A stretch of 64,000 nucleotides of DNA, taken from positions 20,591,710 through 20,655,709 of the forward strand of contig OX235271.1 of assembly GCA_944472155.2 (NCBI GenBank). The letters are read 5' to 3'. Below the pieces are notes generated by a model. That model was not told the origin of the DNA, searched no databases, and worked only from the letters and a program-made list of their open reading frames with translations. Both the position numbers and the translations under genes were made by a program. The stretch's first letter is position 1. Every line of letters begins with the position of its first letter. Below are positions 1 to 12,438 of the stretch, piece after piece. Source of the stretch: Trichobilharzia szidati (Eukaryota > Platyhelminthes > Trematoda > Strigeidida > Schistosomatidae).

Positions 1-1400
1 ACTTCCTTTCGCCAACGACTATAAATATCTCAATCTTAAAGATAATAAAAGTTGAGATGAAGACTTCGATCAGTTTTCTTCTAAGTATGAGGTTGAATAA
101 CTCGAATAGGTGCATAATCAAATCGCTTTTATGTGAAGATCACAGAAATAACATAATATATAAAGTATTGGTTCACCATGACAACAACAACAACTTCGTC
201 TATGTAACTGTTTTTACTAATCAAGATGCAACAACCCTCAGTCAATGCCTAAAGCACTGTTTATACCACGATGAGGATACACTGCATTTGCACTACGCCT
301 TCATATTGTACCACAGTTAGATGTGTATACTAATGCTGTGATTACGGCTCTCACCATTCATTACCTACATTTAATTGTACATCAGTACAAGCTTCACACA
401 CACCAAGTGTAAGTGAGTGAGGACAACATATATTCTGATAGAGCCACTTACAATGAAATTATGTGTGTATAATTAATTATATTTTGCTTCAGTGATAAAC
501 AACATATGATGCACTCTTTCTCTCCACAAACCTATTCAGAATAATTTGGACTGAAAGAGATGAAACTCAGTGCACACTGTTCTCATGATTAAGGGTACTT
601 CTCTCCGTCGTTGTGTTCAATTTTTTTTATGTTTAAGGTCACGTAATTTGCCAAGAATGGATTATACCATGGTGTGTGTATTACTACTACTACTACTACA
701 GATTAAGTAGTATAGAAAATAATCACACTTGTAAATGATAAGTAATTCCAGCACATCCCTCCATCACACACTTCGTTGTGGTGCACAGTAAGTAGTGTAT
801 TGATCGTGAAATCAACTGCAATATGGGCTTCCATTGCATACTGTAATCGTACATTAGGTGGAAATCAATTAACTCTTCATTTTCCAAATAAATTCAACAA
901 GCATGTTCTGTCATTCAGCAGAATGAGATTCAGGATATTTCGGTGCACAGAACCTAGTTAATCAAGATAGTCAGGCAGTACAAGAATTATCTAGACAATA
1001 GGGAATCCGAGATTTCAAGAGCAAAGATTGATTCGTTTGAATTTTTACAGATATGAAAAGAAGACAGTGACAGAGGAGTCCAATTAACATTCCAATTAAC
1101 ATATAGACCACATAAGAGAATCTATGTCACTGGATAAAGATTATATTGGTAGCAGTGAGTGAAAGGATACAGACTCTGAGGACGAAAAGAAGAGAATTTG
1201 AAGGAATGACGAGGAATTGATTGGCATCCTGACGACTGCAGTAAACGTGAATAACATAATATAGTATCTTAAATATTTAGAATTACTTACAACTGCATAT
1301 CTATTAATCTATCCTTGAGGATTGTATGAGTTGAATAAACACTCAATTCTATCACATGTCGACTGATCGCACAAATAAGGAACTCCGATTCAATTTGCAA
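1..1400. repeat. Left arm of a large inverted repeat
   Basis: This stretch reads as the near-perfect reverse complement of 5262-6689, with small indels. Two ORFs show the symmetry: the 61-codon frame at 776-961 reappears exactly on the minus strand at 5733-5918, and the 87-codon frame at 57-320 reappears at 6428-6697. The arm runs off the left edge of the window, so its true length is unknown. No recognised protein is encoded; both frames are of low complexity and look fortuitous. Confidence 0.88.
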
Positions 1401-1664
1401 AAGACATGCTGTCGCGTCTGCCTACTTCTACGTGCAATAATACTTATACAGGAATGTTATACTACTTACCAATACGCAGTAATATGAATGCCAACACTCG
1501 TTGTTATTTCACAACCCTATCAGAATAAATGTTCATTTCAGTGGAATTGAATCTCATTTGATTCCACGGATAAAACAATTATTTTTATGTTACACTCATA
1601 CTCTACAACATTGCCTTGGTCTATTCTTCACATGATGAATCGATTTCGGTATCTCGACATTCTA

Positions 1665-2110
1665 TTGTGTTGTTATTATTATTATTGTTCCTTTGTGTAA
1701 CAAGTGGAACATAGGGCTTCAACAACTCATTTCCACTTTGTTCTATGTTTCTCAGCCCTACTTACCTGCCCACATGATTTCCAATATTTTCTCATCCTCT
1801 CCTCACACCATCTCCTCTATGTCATAACATTCTGAGGTCTCTTTTTTCACTGCGGCCTCTACTTCAGTTCCACTTCAGTTTTCAATGTGTCGTGGAATTG
1901 TCTATTGACTTCCTTCTCACTCTTCTTCACTTCTTTACATACTGCAACGTACACTGAACTCAGCTTCTCCTTCTGTTTTCCACCTTTGCATTTAGTCATC
2001 TTCACTTTCACCATCTTCCCTTTTCTATCAGCTCACATGTGTCCGTTGGGATGAATTCCCTTTCCTGCCATCAGTTTCTGCATAAAACGGTTGTTTTTAG
2101 AACATCACCA
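1665..2110 (-). mobile_element. Degenerate RTE-clade retrotransposon 3' end
   Basis: Read on the minus strand this ends with the same motif as the better RTE copies in the window: a 'gccctatgttcca' type sequence, a short spacer and an AAT-rich tail (about 1670-1735). Upstream there are traces of the RTE C-terminal segment, such as the 'gacatggaggagatcgtgtga' region of the copy at 53.5-55.4 kb. The reading frame is destroyed. It lies between the arms of the inverted repeat. Confidence 0.55.
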
Positions 2111-2114
2111 TCAG

Positions 2115-2346
2115 AGAGTTCCAATGTTTTTCCACGGAGGTTTACACAGTGCTTCCACATTATGGCTCAGATTTTTGTCTGATATTTGCAGTTAATTTAC
2201 CGTCTGTAGGTTTTCCCTTCACAGTAATTTTCCTTCCACCTGAATTGAATCTTGCTCCCATAAGTCTGGATGAAACTGGTTCCCATTGCCTGAAGTTTCG
2301 GCTGCCACTGCTGACATCATGATAGCCACTGTCTGACTCAGTATGC
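2115..2346 (-). other. Unrecognised spacer between RTE fragments
   Basis: A 79-codon minus frame crosses this stretch (2160-2399) and includes a GGRKITVKGKPTDGK-like run. I do not recognise it. It may be an internal part of the same decayed element or unrelated filler. Confidence 0.3.
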
Positions 2347-2601
2347 TCATGGTTGTGGTGTTGGTGACCGGAGTGGATTATTGACACACCAGTTGACAAT
2401 TTCTATAGTGCACATGCATTGCACCTGCTCTCGCAGATATCCAGCATTTCTATGCCATATCTTCGCATTTCTTTGGCTACGTGGGCAGCCAAACCATCCG
2501 GCTTCGTACGTTGTGTGAACATTCCACGTCCCCATTCTTACTCTTCCTTTCATCGATAGACGACACATCTGATGTGTGACTGGCCTCCCGAAAGCTTCCA
2601 C
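2347..2601 (-). pseudogene. RTE endonuclease N-terminal fragment
   Basis: The minus-strand frame contains VRMGTWNVHTTYEAG, matching the conserved start of the apurinic-like endonuclease domain of RTE-clade ORF2 (typically a GTWNVRTM-like opening). The asparagine of the NV motif is retained. Downstream the frame departs from the family after about 20 residues, consistent with a frameshift. The RTE 3' end sits only about 240 bp further on the same strand, so the reverse-transcriptase core is missing and this is probably one internally deleted copy. Established: family motif. Inferred: that both pieces come from one element. Confidence 0.6.
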
Positions 2602-2639
2602 TAGCTGTCTGTGTCATTTCGCCACCCCGAATAAGACCT

Positions 2640-4240
2640 TCTATCATATATTTAGCATTTTTAACACAAATATTTTGTGTTGAATTTTATGTGGACGTTT
2701 GACTGGCGAACACTTGGTCTTTTGTCTGCCTTGAGAGTAGCTAGATAACTCAAGAGTTACTGAACTAGGTGAGGTTCAACATTCATTTGAGACTAAAATC
2801 ATCATCACCATGGAAATTAATTAGAGAATATAAACATTAGATCATATGAAATAATAGAAAGACGACTGCATCGAAGAATATTTCCATTACGACGAAGTCA
2901 TGAACTAGGGCATACATTCGTCTTTTCATACTGAATGGTTGCGCCAGTTCGAGAACTTTTTCAGGTGAAGAGGCAAATTAATTAAATTTCAGGTAGAGAT
3001 TCAACTGTAATCATAAACAGGGAGATCGCACAAAATTATTCGAATTATAGCTGCTGTCTTTTCGTTCAATCAGGAATCAAGTATATTCAAAGTAAAGTTG
3101 ACACGGTGTTGGGATGACAGAGCAGAGAGGTACAACTAGGAAATCAATCAACGTAATATTATCAGAAATAAACGGTAATATTAGATAAGAAACGTAATGG
3201 GGTAATAAGTATTGAGGGAGTTCACTTTATATAATGGTCATGTTAAAAAGTATAGTTGGACGTATTTCTTTCAAATATATGTATATATATACATACATCA
3301 TGGACTTGAACATTTTGATTGCTAGTGCCCCAGCTATGCTGAGTTGCCTTGATCTCACTGCCTTTGAGAGGTTAGGCAGAATCTAATATTTGACATGGAA
3401 GGAATCTTCAAATGGATTTAGATTTTCAGGGTACGCCAGATGTTCTGTTACCAAAATATATAAATATTCGCCTTCTTCCTGCGCTAGCCACCGTGCCTTG
3501 TGTTTCCGAGCGTGTTTTACAAATGGACGCTCATACAGCCCTCAAGCAGTAGGTGAAGTGGCACTTGCATTTCGCACTTGTCTTGTTCCACTCCCTCTCT
3601 TTCTCTGTCTCTATCTCACTAGATCTTTGTTAATTCTAAGTCATTTTTTTCGTGATTTAGATTACCACTTCCTCTTGTCATCACCGACTATTTGATTGAC
3701 AAATATCTACCTTTCAATGTGATTAGAGAGGCTGGGGTATAATAGAACTACCAAAAGCTTAGAAACTTTACCAGTTTAAAGTTGCATTATCTCACTCTTT
3801 CTTCTCACATAAATTTATATAAGTAATAAGTTCTGGATTCTGCATCGTTAGTTTTGAACGAATGAATATTGAATTTGTATTCGCCGTTCTTGATTTCTAT
3901 GATAAATTCTACACAGGATATCTTCTAGAGAAGTGGTGCTGTTGAGTGCTTCTCTCATCTGACACTTGTAGTCAGAAAGGACTAGCAGAAAAGCTCATGT
4001 TACGCTTATGCAAACACTATCAGCAGGTGTTCACATGGTGGCCACCAATTTCACGGTTTCAAAATATCAGACCAAATGTTCAGAGTTACGAAACAATACT
4101 TCTTCCGAAAACGCAAACTTCCCATGAACCAGGATTCCAAATGAGACCTGGCTTGCCGTATACTTCAGAAGAGAATTTCAGAATGTTTGAGAATAACAAT
4201 CCTAGCAGCAACTCTAAAAGTAGTCCTCACCTATCGTCCG
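2640..4240. other. Anonymous AT-rich sequence
   Basis: No convincing gene. It holds a short TATG/TACA microsatellite (about 3275-3297), an unrecognised 101-codon plus frame (3390-3695) with a hydrophobic C-terminal half, and the start of a 104-codon frame (3946-4260). Neither frame shows a known domain and both are likely chance. Confidence 0.4.
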
Positions 4241-4244
4241 TTGG

Positions 4245-4372
4245 TATGCAAAAGTCTTAAGGACAAAAATCTCACATCTGACCACTTCCGTGTATATATC
4301 AGTTCATCTGTTGCAGGACAACCAGGTATACTGGTCGTTCGACACGTATCCTGTCCAAAAGGATTCGAGAAC
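4245..4372 (+). mobile_element. Decayed PLE fragment near the GIY-YIG region
   Basis: This segment aligns by eye with 48610-48725, inside the PLE at 48.3 kb. Shared blocks include 'cagttcatctgttgc' and 'cctgtcaaaa'. In the 48-kb copy it lies just upstream of the GIY-YIG coding tail. It is too mutated to translate usefully. Confidence 0.5.
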
Positions 4373-4389
4373 ACTTTCGACTTATTTTT

Positions 4390-4900
4390 TTCTTTTATTC
4401 TTTTTCATTTGTCGTAGGAGTAGTAGAATTTTCCAGATGTCTGAGTGAATGGGTGTTGAATCATAACTATTCCACGTGTTCGCAGTTTATTCGATATACA
4501 AAGCCTCCGTTATCAATCTCTCTCTCCACCCTGCTGTCACATTAGTTTCAAAACTGTCATCTTATTCGATCCATCCTATTGTATGGTTGTGTGTAATTGC
4601 ATGTACTGCTATAGCTGAACCATTCTTCAGATTGCTTATCCTGTTATGGAAGTCAAGCGATCTAGATTTCACAAGGGTTTTGTGCACCGCTAGTCAGATT
4701 GACTCTGTTCTACTACTCTGACCTATGTATTTGACCTGACAATCATTACAGGTACGGTATTAGCTACAGTGAATTGTTTTTTCTTCAAGTAGCTCCACAG
4801 GATCCCTTGGCCCACAAAGCTTGTTTCTAATTGAGTTTTTGGGTTTGAATGTCACTTTCACTACTGCCTTGCTAAGAATTCTGCGTGAGGTTTCCTAAGT
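4390..4900 (-). mobile_element. PLE C-terminal (GIY-YIG) remnant
   Basis: Closely parallels 58321-58780 on the minus strand. Landmarks in the same order are the 'gtagtagaattttccaga' block, the codons for an ITEALFIES-like stretch, the HNHTIG-like block, and the segment around the YIGQT motif. Several frame breaks are present. The remnant faces the plus-strand PLE fragment that ends about 20 bp before it, so two PLE pieces converge here. Confidence 0.7.
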
Positions 4901-5261
4901 CTCATTATTGACAGTCCTATTGATGAATTGTGACGAAGTAATAATCTTTAGAAATATCAATGCGCTATCATACAGATTTTATGTCAGAAAGCCTCATCGG
5001 CTTTCGACTAGTTCCTGCCCACAAATATCACGTAATGCAGATTTCTGCCTCCTTTCTAACTCCCACACATTCACCCTCCTAGGCTGCACTTTACATTACG
5101 TAACACGTTTTTCGACGTAACATTTACCGGCATCTGATTAGTTTTATGATTTCTTAGTTCAAAATAACCACTATTGTGCAGCTCATGAAAGTGAAAACTC
5201 GAAGAGAAAATTTTCTCCACTGTTTATGTCTAATGATTATGTTCTCAATAGACTGAAGCAC
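4901..5261. other. Anonymous sequence inside the inverted repeat
   Basis: Nothing recognisable; it joins the PLE remnant to the right arm of the inverted repeat. Confidence 0.35.
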
Positions 5262-6689
5262 ATTGAATCGGAGTTCCTTATTTGTGCGATCAGTCGACAT
5301 GTGATAGAATTGAGTGTTTATTCAACTCATACAATCCTCAAGGATAGATTAATAGATTTGCAGTTTTGTAGACATGCTAACATTTGCTAACATAATCCAA
5401 GTCTTATTAAGATAGCCGCCACCTATGGATTTTGATGTTATTCACGTTTACTGCAGTCGTCAGGATGCCAATCAATTCCTCGTCATTCCTTCAAATTCTC
5501 TTCTTTTCGTCCTCAGAGTCTGTATCCTTTCACTCACTGCTACCAATATAATCTTTATCCAGTGACATAGATTCTCTTATGTGGTCTATATGTTAATTGG
5601 AATGTTAATTGGACTCCTCTGTCACTGTCTTCTTTTCATATCTGTAAAAATTCAAACGATAATCAATCTTTGCTCTTGAAATCTCGGATTCCCTATTGTC
5701 TAGATAATTCTTGTACTGCCTGACTATCTTGATTAACTAGGTTCTGTGCACCGAAATATCCTGAATCTCATTCTGCTGAATGACAGAACATGCTTGTTGA
5801 ATTTATTTGGAAAATGAAGAGTTAATTGATTTCCACCTAATGTACGATTACAGTATGCAATGGAAGCCCATATTGCAGTTGATTTCACGATCAATACACT
5901 ACTTACTGTGCACCACAACGAAGTGTGTGATGGAGGGATGTGCTGGAATTACTTATCATTTACAAGTGTGATTATTTTCTATACTACTTAATCTGTAGTA
6001 GTAGTAGTAATACACACACCATGGTATAATCCATTCTTGGCAAATTACGTGACCTTAAACATAAAATAAATTAAACACATCGACGGAGAGAAGTACCCTT
6101 AATCATGAGAACAGTGTGCACTGAGTTTCATCTCTTTCAGTCCAAATTATTCTGAATAGGTTTGTGGAGAGAAAGAGTGCATCATATGTTGTTTATCACT
6201 TAAGCAAAATATAATTAATTATACACACATAATTTCATTGTAAGTGGCTCTATCAGAATATATGTTGTCCTCACTCACTTACACTTGGTGTGTGTGAAGC
6301 TTGTACTGATGTACAATTGAATGTAGGTAATGAATGGTGAGAGCCGTAATCACAGCATTAGTATACACATCTAACTGTGGTACAATATGAAGGCGTAGTG
6401 CAAATGCAGTGTATCCTCATCGTGGTCTCAACAGTGCTTTAGGCATTGACTGAGGGTTGTTGCATCTTGATTAGTAAAAACAGTTACATAGACGAAGTTG
6501 TTGTTGTTGTCATGGTGAACCACTACTTTATATATTATGTTATTTCTGTGATCTTCACATAAAAGCGATTTGATTATGCACCTATTCGAGTTATTCAACC
6601 TCATACTTAGAAGAAAACTGATCGAAGTCTTCATCTCAACTTTTATTATCTTTAAGATTGAGATATTTATAGTCGTTGGCGAAAGGAAG
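5262..6689. repeat. Right arm of the large inverted repeat
   Basis: Reverse complement of 1-1400. The inner boundary falls where the 'gaatcggagttccttatttg' block stops matching beyond 1400. This arm carries a few tens of bases absent from the left arm (around 5360-5430), so the arms have begun to diverge. The spacer between the arms is about 3.86 kb. Confidence 0.88.
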
Positions 6690-8379
6690 TACAACATGCA
6701 AAGAACGATGGTAGGTTGAAGCTACTTTTAGACTAGAGAATATCCTCCAATGAACTTTTATGTTTCTTATTGTCCAACAGTTCCCATTTCGACGGAATTC
6801 TAGGGCCATCACAATTAGTGAATTGTGATTATAATCAGTGGTGACGGCTATGCGATAAAACATGTTATTTAATCTATGAAATTATTCTTACAGTGTTCAG
6901 ATCTCGGCGGTGTTTGTAATCCTCGGTTCACCTGCCATTGTATAACGAGTCACTGAAGCCATGGCGAAGGAGAGTGCTTTCCACACGAATACGATAGCAT
7001 AGTGCAGTATGGCTTGACAAATAATAAGGAAGGTTGTGTGAAGCAATATTCTTGAACACTACACCTATTTCTGCCACTCAAACAAGTCGAATAAGTGTTT
7101 CATCTGTCGAGGCACTAGTTCAGTTTAGTATATTTTCCACAATGTAAAACTCCGTCTAATCGAACATCTCAACCTGTTATGTGGTGTTTGATTTGCCGTC
7201 GAATCCTCATAATTTTACACCCACTTCTATGGTCCATACAATCTAGGAATTATCTTATATATTGAATGATTTTATTTTTTCGATTCGCACTCAACTCTGA
7301 TTATCATGACAATTCACAGAATTACTACTAGTATTAGTAGTAGCAGAAGCATCAGTGTTGTTCAAATCGACTGTTTTCATTTCACTGCGAGATATGTTTT
7401 CTCAAAATCACAACTATATACGATAGTACAGCTTGACAATATACCTCTTGAAATGCACCTCTCTGCTGAATGTTGTGTTCTGAAATCTGAAATATGTCTC
7501 TCCATGTTATGGTTAGCTTGTTATGAGTTGACGTGTTTGATTTGGTTACCTGGAAGCTTCTCGTAGCTTCTTGTGTATTTCATCTGAGCGTTACAAGCCT
7601 GAGTTAATGACATGACAGGATCATTGGTAGAGGGGTACATACAGACCTGCAGATTGGAGTGGAATTGACATTATAAGAACTCAGACAGCGCCCAACTGAT
7701 ATCATTAGTCTTCATCTGAGCAGAACAATCATCTAGGATTATTCAACCCACAAACGGAGGTGATGAGGCATTCAGAGTACCAGATATGAGGCCCGATCAT
7801 GAGTCACATTCTAATAGTGAAATTAAGGGAGAATGATGTCCCATTGTTCTCAGCAGAGTTGAGAACACAACGAAATAATGAAGATGTAATGAGATGCAGC
7901 ATATTTTGAACATCGCTAAGCTGATTCGATGGATGAGATATCAAGCGTTTCAGCACAAACATCAGCCATAAATGTAAAACCAAGTAGACATGTTTGATGA
8001 GTGGGAAGTGCTATGAATGTTGCTGTGGTGAAAAAGTCATATCGTTAACAGACAGTTGAAGGCGCATAGAATTTACGCCGAATTGTGAATGATCTGTTTG
8101 GAATAAGGCATCGGCAAAATGTTTTCAAATGTGTGTTACACAAAGGAGTGAAATTTGAGATTCATTCGTCACACCTACTAGTCGATTGTGGTTGTGTTGT
8201 GGCGCCTTCTTCGGTCATTGAAACAGAAACCACGGGGTGTATATCTTGAATATCACTCACTTCGTGAATAGTTGGCGTCCTCCTTATATGTTGGGCTACC
8301 AAAATTTCCATTCAAAATTTATTGCGTCTATTTCCTCGAATTTATTTTATTTTAATCATTGAAGTATATGTCCTAATCA
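6690..8379. other. Anonymous intergenic sequence
   Basis: No coding region I can support. The 86-codon frame at 7306-7566 starts in a low-complexity serine run and resembles no family I know. No tRNA-like or tandem structures were seen. Confidence 0.4.
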
Positions 8380-8577
8380 TATTTTTATTCACGCGGTTAT
8401 TTAAAACGTTTACAACCGTCTGTTTTACTTGTTTCTAACAAACTTAAGAAAAAGCCTCATGGTGGATGGAAACGAGCTTTAAAGCGTACTCCAATGCATT
8501 TGATGACTGTTCCTGTGATTATGAGCACAAATTGCAGATCTCTACCAAACAAAATTAATCACTTGTATTCTTTATTA
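8380..8577 (+). mobile_element. LINE ORF2 start fragment (endonuclease opening)
   Basis: The plus frame reads through a basic segment (KPHGGWKRALKRT) into VIMSTNCRSLPNKINHLYSLLQ-like residues. An NxRSLxNKxxxL motif is the usual opening of the endonuclease domain in CR1/SR1-like non-LTR elements. The fragment stops abruptly at 8577, exactly where the 3' tail repeats of an opposite-strand LINE begin. Confidence 0.6.
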
Positions 8578-9000
8578 CAGTTTACAGTTTACAATTTATT
8601 TAGGATAGTAGGCTATATGCCTGTGTTAATCCTTTCGATTTGTTACACACAGGATGTCCAAGCTCTCCTTGAATGAATCAACAGATGGCGCTGATACGAC
8701 GTGTTCCGGTAGGGAGTTCCAATGGTTCACAATTCGATGCGAAAAACGGATCTCCAAACGCAGACGATTCGACCGTTGTTTTTGAACCTTGAGGTAATGT
8801 CCTCGCAATTGGTTGGTGCTAGAAGGAAGAAATAAATTAGATAAATTAGCTCCAAAATCATTTCTTAGGATACGGTATGCTAGTATTAGGTCACCCCTAA
8901 GTCGTCTGTATGACAGTGGAAATAAACCCAGTCGACTTAACCTCTCCTCATATGAGAGCTTTGGTTTGCGCTTCACGTCAGGCAGCAGTTTTTCACATGG
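8578..9000 (-). mobile_element. CR1/SR1-like LINE 3' end (C-terminal domain)
   Basis: The minus frame (8626-8976, 116 residues) contains LSYEERLSRLGLFPLSYRRL, then RGDLILAYRIL, NQLRGH, IVNHWNSLPEHVV and APSVDSFK. This is the conserved C-terminal tail of CR1-like reverse transcriptase proteins. After the stop comes a short 3' UTR ending in copies of a TGTAAAC-type repeat (plus-strand view at about 8578-8600), the usual 3' tail for this lineage. The 5' side is truncated near 9000. It is about 95% identical in protein to the copy inserted at 48.9-49.3 kb, so both are fairly recent. Confidence 0.8.
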
Positions 9001-9009
9001 TCTACCTAA

Positions 9010-9349
9010 ACGTGAAATTCTGTTTGAAAAACCCTTGATGAAGAGAAAATATCATTTAATAAACTATGTTAAAATGTTGAACAATGTATAAACGATGTAC
9101 AAAATAAAGCTATTATACTAACTGTTATTATTATTATTTCGAATGATGCAGAAATGCTCATTCTATGGACAGGTAACTTTGTGCTCCCAAAAATCCATCT
9201 TCAAGTAATTTCTATTAAATGCACTTTCATTGCACTGAGTACAGTTTCTCCAAACCAGTAACTGGATATCATTGGGATGCTCGTTAATGACTGGCCCTAT
9301 TCAGGTAGGTGGTTACCTGGGTTCTAGTGGGAAATTGTGAGCATCAGGG
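9010..9349. other. Anonymous sequence
   Basis: AT-rich, with no feature seen apart from short ATT repeats near 9122-9137. Confidence 0.35.
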
Positions 9350-9440
9350 AGCAGCAGGTTGGGTGTGAGGACAAATACTCGCCGAAGACATTGGCTAGCG
9401 GTCACGCTATGTCGTGAACTGGCAGAAGTGAGAATTCATG
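9350..9440 (+). repeat. Dispersed repeat also found beside the SINE at 33 kb
   Basis: About 91 bp starting at 'agcagcaggt' and ending near 'gaattcatgga' matches 32905-32998 with only a handful of differences. It includes 'gaggacaaatactcgccgaa'. In the 33-kb copy it directly precedes a tRNA-derived SINE; here no tRNA-like part follows. It may be a separate repeat family or a portion of a composite SINE. Confidence 0.7.
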
Positions 9441-11121
9441 GAATGGCATGGAAGTGAAGGCCGTGTTTTATCAGAAACGCATAATTCTCAAATTTTCATC
9501 TTACCACAATGCTTATTGGTCCCAGTGCACACCTTCGTGTCAAACACACTCACCTCAACATTTACTGACCTAAGTGTCATTCAACAAATGAACCTGCTTC
9601 TTCTCAGGGTTATTGATGACTATCGTAACCATACGAAGGCATTTACTGACTGACTCATCTCAGCATTTATTTCCATATACGTGAATTCAGTTGTATATCT
9701 GGGTGAATCGAGTCGAAACTATCACTTCTTCTGTATAATGCTGGATGTCCATCCAGCACGACTTTTACTTTATCACTTTCATTCAGTAGGCATGCGGAGA
9801 TTGACGTTTAAGAACCTAGAATCAAGGAGGAAACTTTGAAATATGTATTACTTTATTCAACCACAGCGTCCAGTTACTTCTAATCTAAAATATTTTGCAC
9901 GCACGAGGACAATAACTTTCTTTGTTCTGTTGTGCATAAATCTATTTTGGCATCATAGTTAGACATACCATTAATCTATTTTTTTTCTTACCTCAACATA
10001 TGGTCTGGAATTCAAAGATAAACAAGGCTTAAGCTTCTCAGCTTAATTGGCCTTTATGACTGTGTATGGAAATCTAAATCTTTTCCATGCCTTCATATCC
10101 TGTAACCATTGCATTCGCAGTTGATAATGTTCATTGAAGGCATCGCTGGAAATACCAGTTAGAATTTATGTTTTACGTCTTAGCGATGATCTAATGCCGA
10201 ATAATAAACCCAAGCTTTCTGAAGTCTCAAAATGATTTTGTTGATTCACTTTAATTTCAAAAATCACCGTAATTCAGATGTACTGCGTTTGAGCGTGATT
10301 AGACGTTTTGAAGTAGTAATAAATATTTGTCTCTCATCGGCCTGTCGCCTTGGTTTGCCGAACACGATGGATTCATTACCAGGCATTAGTGAGATGATAC
10401 TACATCACCTGCCGATTTGCTGTAACCTGCATCAATGAGTCAACACAAGTCTTTTGCTAAAATGTGTAATGAAATATTTATCGGAAGCTGAAGTGAAGAA
10501 ACCGTCAGAACCAGAAACTTGGTCTCAGGAGGTGATTCAACCGAATTAACTGACAAATTAGAGAGATCTATGCGTGATTTTCGTGATGAATGACAATAAG
10601 CGAAGTTATTCAGTCGTATTTCTGTCAACTTTCAATTATGCATAAATTGTGCAGCCCATTAAATATGCGTGATAATATATATTCAGGCATTTACGAAAAG
10701 ACCTGACACCTGTGTAAAAGAAAAGAATCTTGTTTAACCGTAGCTGTCAGTATTTCAAATTTCAGACCTTATTATTTTATTCACCCTCTAAATCATTTGA
10801 GAAATTGATATGCTGCTAAACTGTTCCTTAACGAATCCATTACGCTTCAGAGTTTTCATGTTGGCAGTATTTTCATATGTGCAAATCATCGAAAACTATC
10901 TATATACCTTTAGAAATTTATGTAAAATTCCTAATGTACGGTGATTGGAATCACCTCATCTATTCTTTGTTAAGCTAGTATTCTTTGATTCCGGTGACCT
11001 TAGAAATAAATAAAAAAATATATATGTAATTACACAAAAAGACGTATTACTTTGGATTAATTTTAGAAAGCGTAATGGTGTTCTAATACGTGGCAAGTGC
11101 AAATTAGGTCACAGAATAGAC
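9441..11121. other. Anonymous region upstream of the micro-exon gene
   Basis: No supported coding region. The short frames at 9438-9653, 10232-10438 and 10440-10628 have no recognisable motif. An A-rich, TATA-rich patch lies near 11005-11040. Part of this region may act as 5' flank of the gene that follows. Confidence 0.35.
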
Positions 11122-11130
11122 TATATAAAG
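11122..11130 (+). promoter_or_regulatory. Putative TATA box of the micro-exon gene
   Basis: TATATAAAG lies 51-60 bp upstream of the start-codon cluster at 11181. A start site 25-30 bp downstream would fall near 11150-11158. That would exclude the upstream in-frame ATG at 11133 and favour the ATGs at 11181-11192. Confidence 0.55.
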
Positions 11131-11180
11131 ACATGTTTCTATTTGCTCACACGTTTACGGTAAAGAAGAAGAAGAAAAAG

Positions 11181-11262
11181 ATGATGATGATGAAGAAGAC
11201 GTTCTGTGCACTGTTGCTGATTGTTCAAGCGCTTACAATATTCATCAAGCCAAGCGAAGCAA
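11181..11262 (+). CDS. MEG exon 1: signal peptide
   Basis: Starts at a run of four ATGs (11181, 11184, 11187, 11190), giving Met residues, two lysines and then the hydrophobic core TFCALLLIVQALTIFI. A KPSEA-type cleavage region follows (Ala at 11259-11261). This is a textbook secretory signal. The exon ends in phase 1 with a strong donor, GTAAGTAC, at 11263. The upstream ATG at 11133 is in frame and would add a lysine-rich stretch, but it sits too close to the TATA box. The exon therefore encodes the signal sequence and little else, as in many schistosome micro-exon genes. Confidence 0.75.
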
Positions 11263-12264
11263 GTAAGTACAATCTTGTTTCAAGTAGAATTTGACATATT
11301 CAAAACAGTTTACTCTCATTGGCGTACCACATTTTAAATGTATTTATCACTTTATAAAAACCACAATCATGTCAAAGTTAATCTGATTCACATAAGTTAT
11401 ATTGAGTTGTGTAATTTAAGTACACAGATATGTCTTTCCGATTTATTCGATGAAATTTCTTGATTATGACAACAGTAGACATTGTAGACATTAGGAATAC
11501 TCAAATGGAAACAACTCAAGACAAACTTACAATATTCCACTGAATTATCGAAACATCACGAACATATATATATATATATATATACAACAGAGACTGATAA
11601 AAGAATTTTCACGTTATCCAATGCACTGCCCAATAAATAATGAAATATTCAATAGGCCTTACCACTAAAATTGAGAAGAAGAGGGCAAAATGCAACTGCA
11701 AACAACTGATATCATTGCTAGGAAAAAAATTCAATATCTAGTTGAACAGCGCCAAACACAGGTTGTGTGCAAAAACCGGTGTTGTAATCCACACTAAGCA
11801 TATTGGCAGACATGGTTATAATAATTGCTGAAATTCCGTCTGATTCTCAAGCCCCGACATAACAACAATTATATCAGAGAATTAAACGACGAAATCAGTC
11901 GCATAAAATCGATCACAATGTTTCATAGTAGACACGAAAATTCATTGCAAAGAAATACAAAGGTCACAAAAAAAAGACAGTGTTATACGTTACAGACCAC
12001 AGTGTTTCAAATCACCATTCGTAAATGAAATTCAATACGTGTACAGAACCGATCTGGATAGGCACAACAAATTATGAAAACCTTGTGCAATGACACAAAC
12101 TAGTATTGTGAAGAAGTGGTATTCGGTGTATGGTTATGTCCTCACAGAGAAAGAATGAACGGGCAAGTGATTTGTTATATTGCCAATGTATTTACATAAA
12201 TACGCAGTTGTTTAATTCAAATCACTTACAAATATCTTCATTACTATTTTCACTGAATTAAAAG

Positions 12265-12276
12265 ATTATTACCCAA
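12265..12276 (+). CDS. MEG micro-exon 2 (12 nt)
   Basis: ATTATTACCCAA lies between an acceptor ending 'ttaaaag' and the donor GTAAGTATC. In phase 1 after exon 1 it contributes NYYP. The polypyrimidine tract is weak. Both flanks belong to the repeated intronic module; the following 'atcattgatgaaagcatt' recurs after other micro-exons. Confidence 0.6.
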
Positions 12277-12438
12277 GTAAGTATCATTGATGAAAGCATT
12301 TTGTTCATTATAAAGTCACATAGTAGAATTTGGAAGTATATAATTATCAGCATGATGAAGATTTGACACGCATAAATACGCAGCTGTTTATTTGAAATTT
12401 CTTTCAAATACCTTTTTTTATTTAAAATAATTTAACAG

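Noticed and set aside
3390..3695. A 101-codon protein
   Set aside because: Low-complexity hydrophobic end, no domain, no splice or promoter context.
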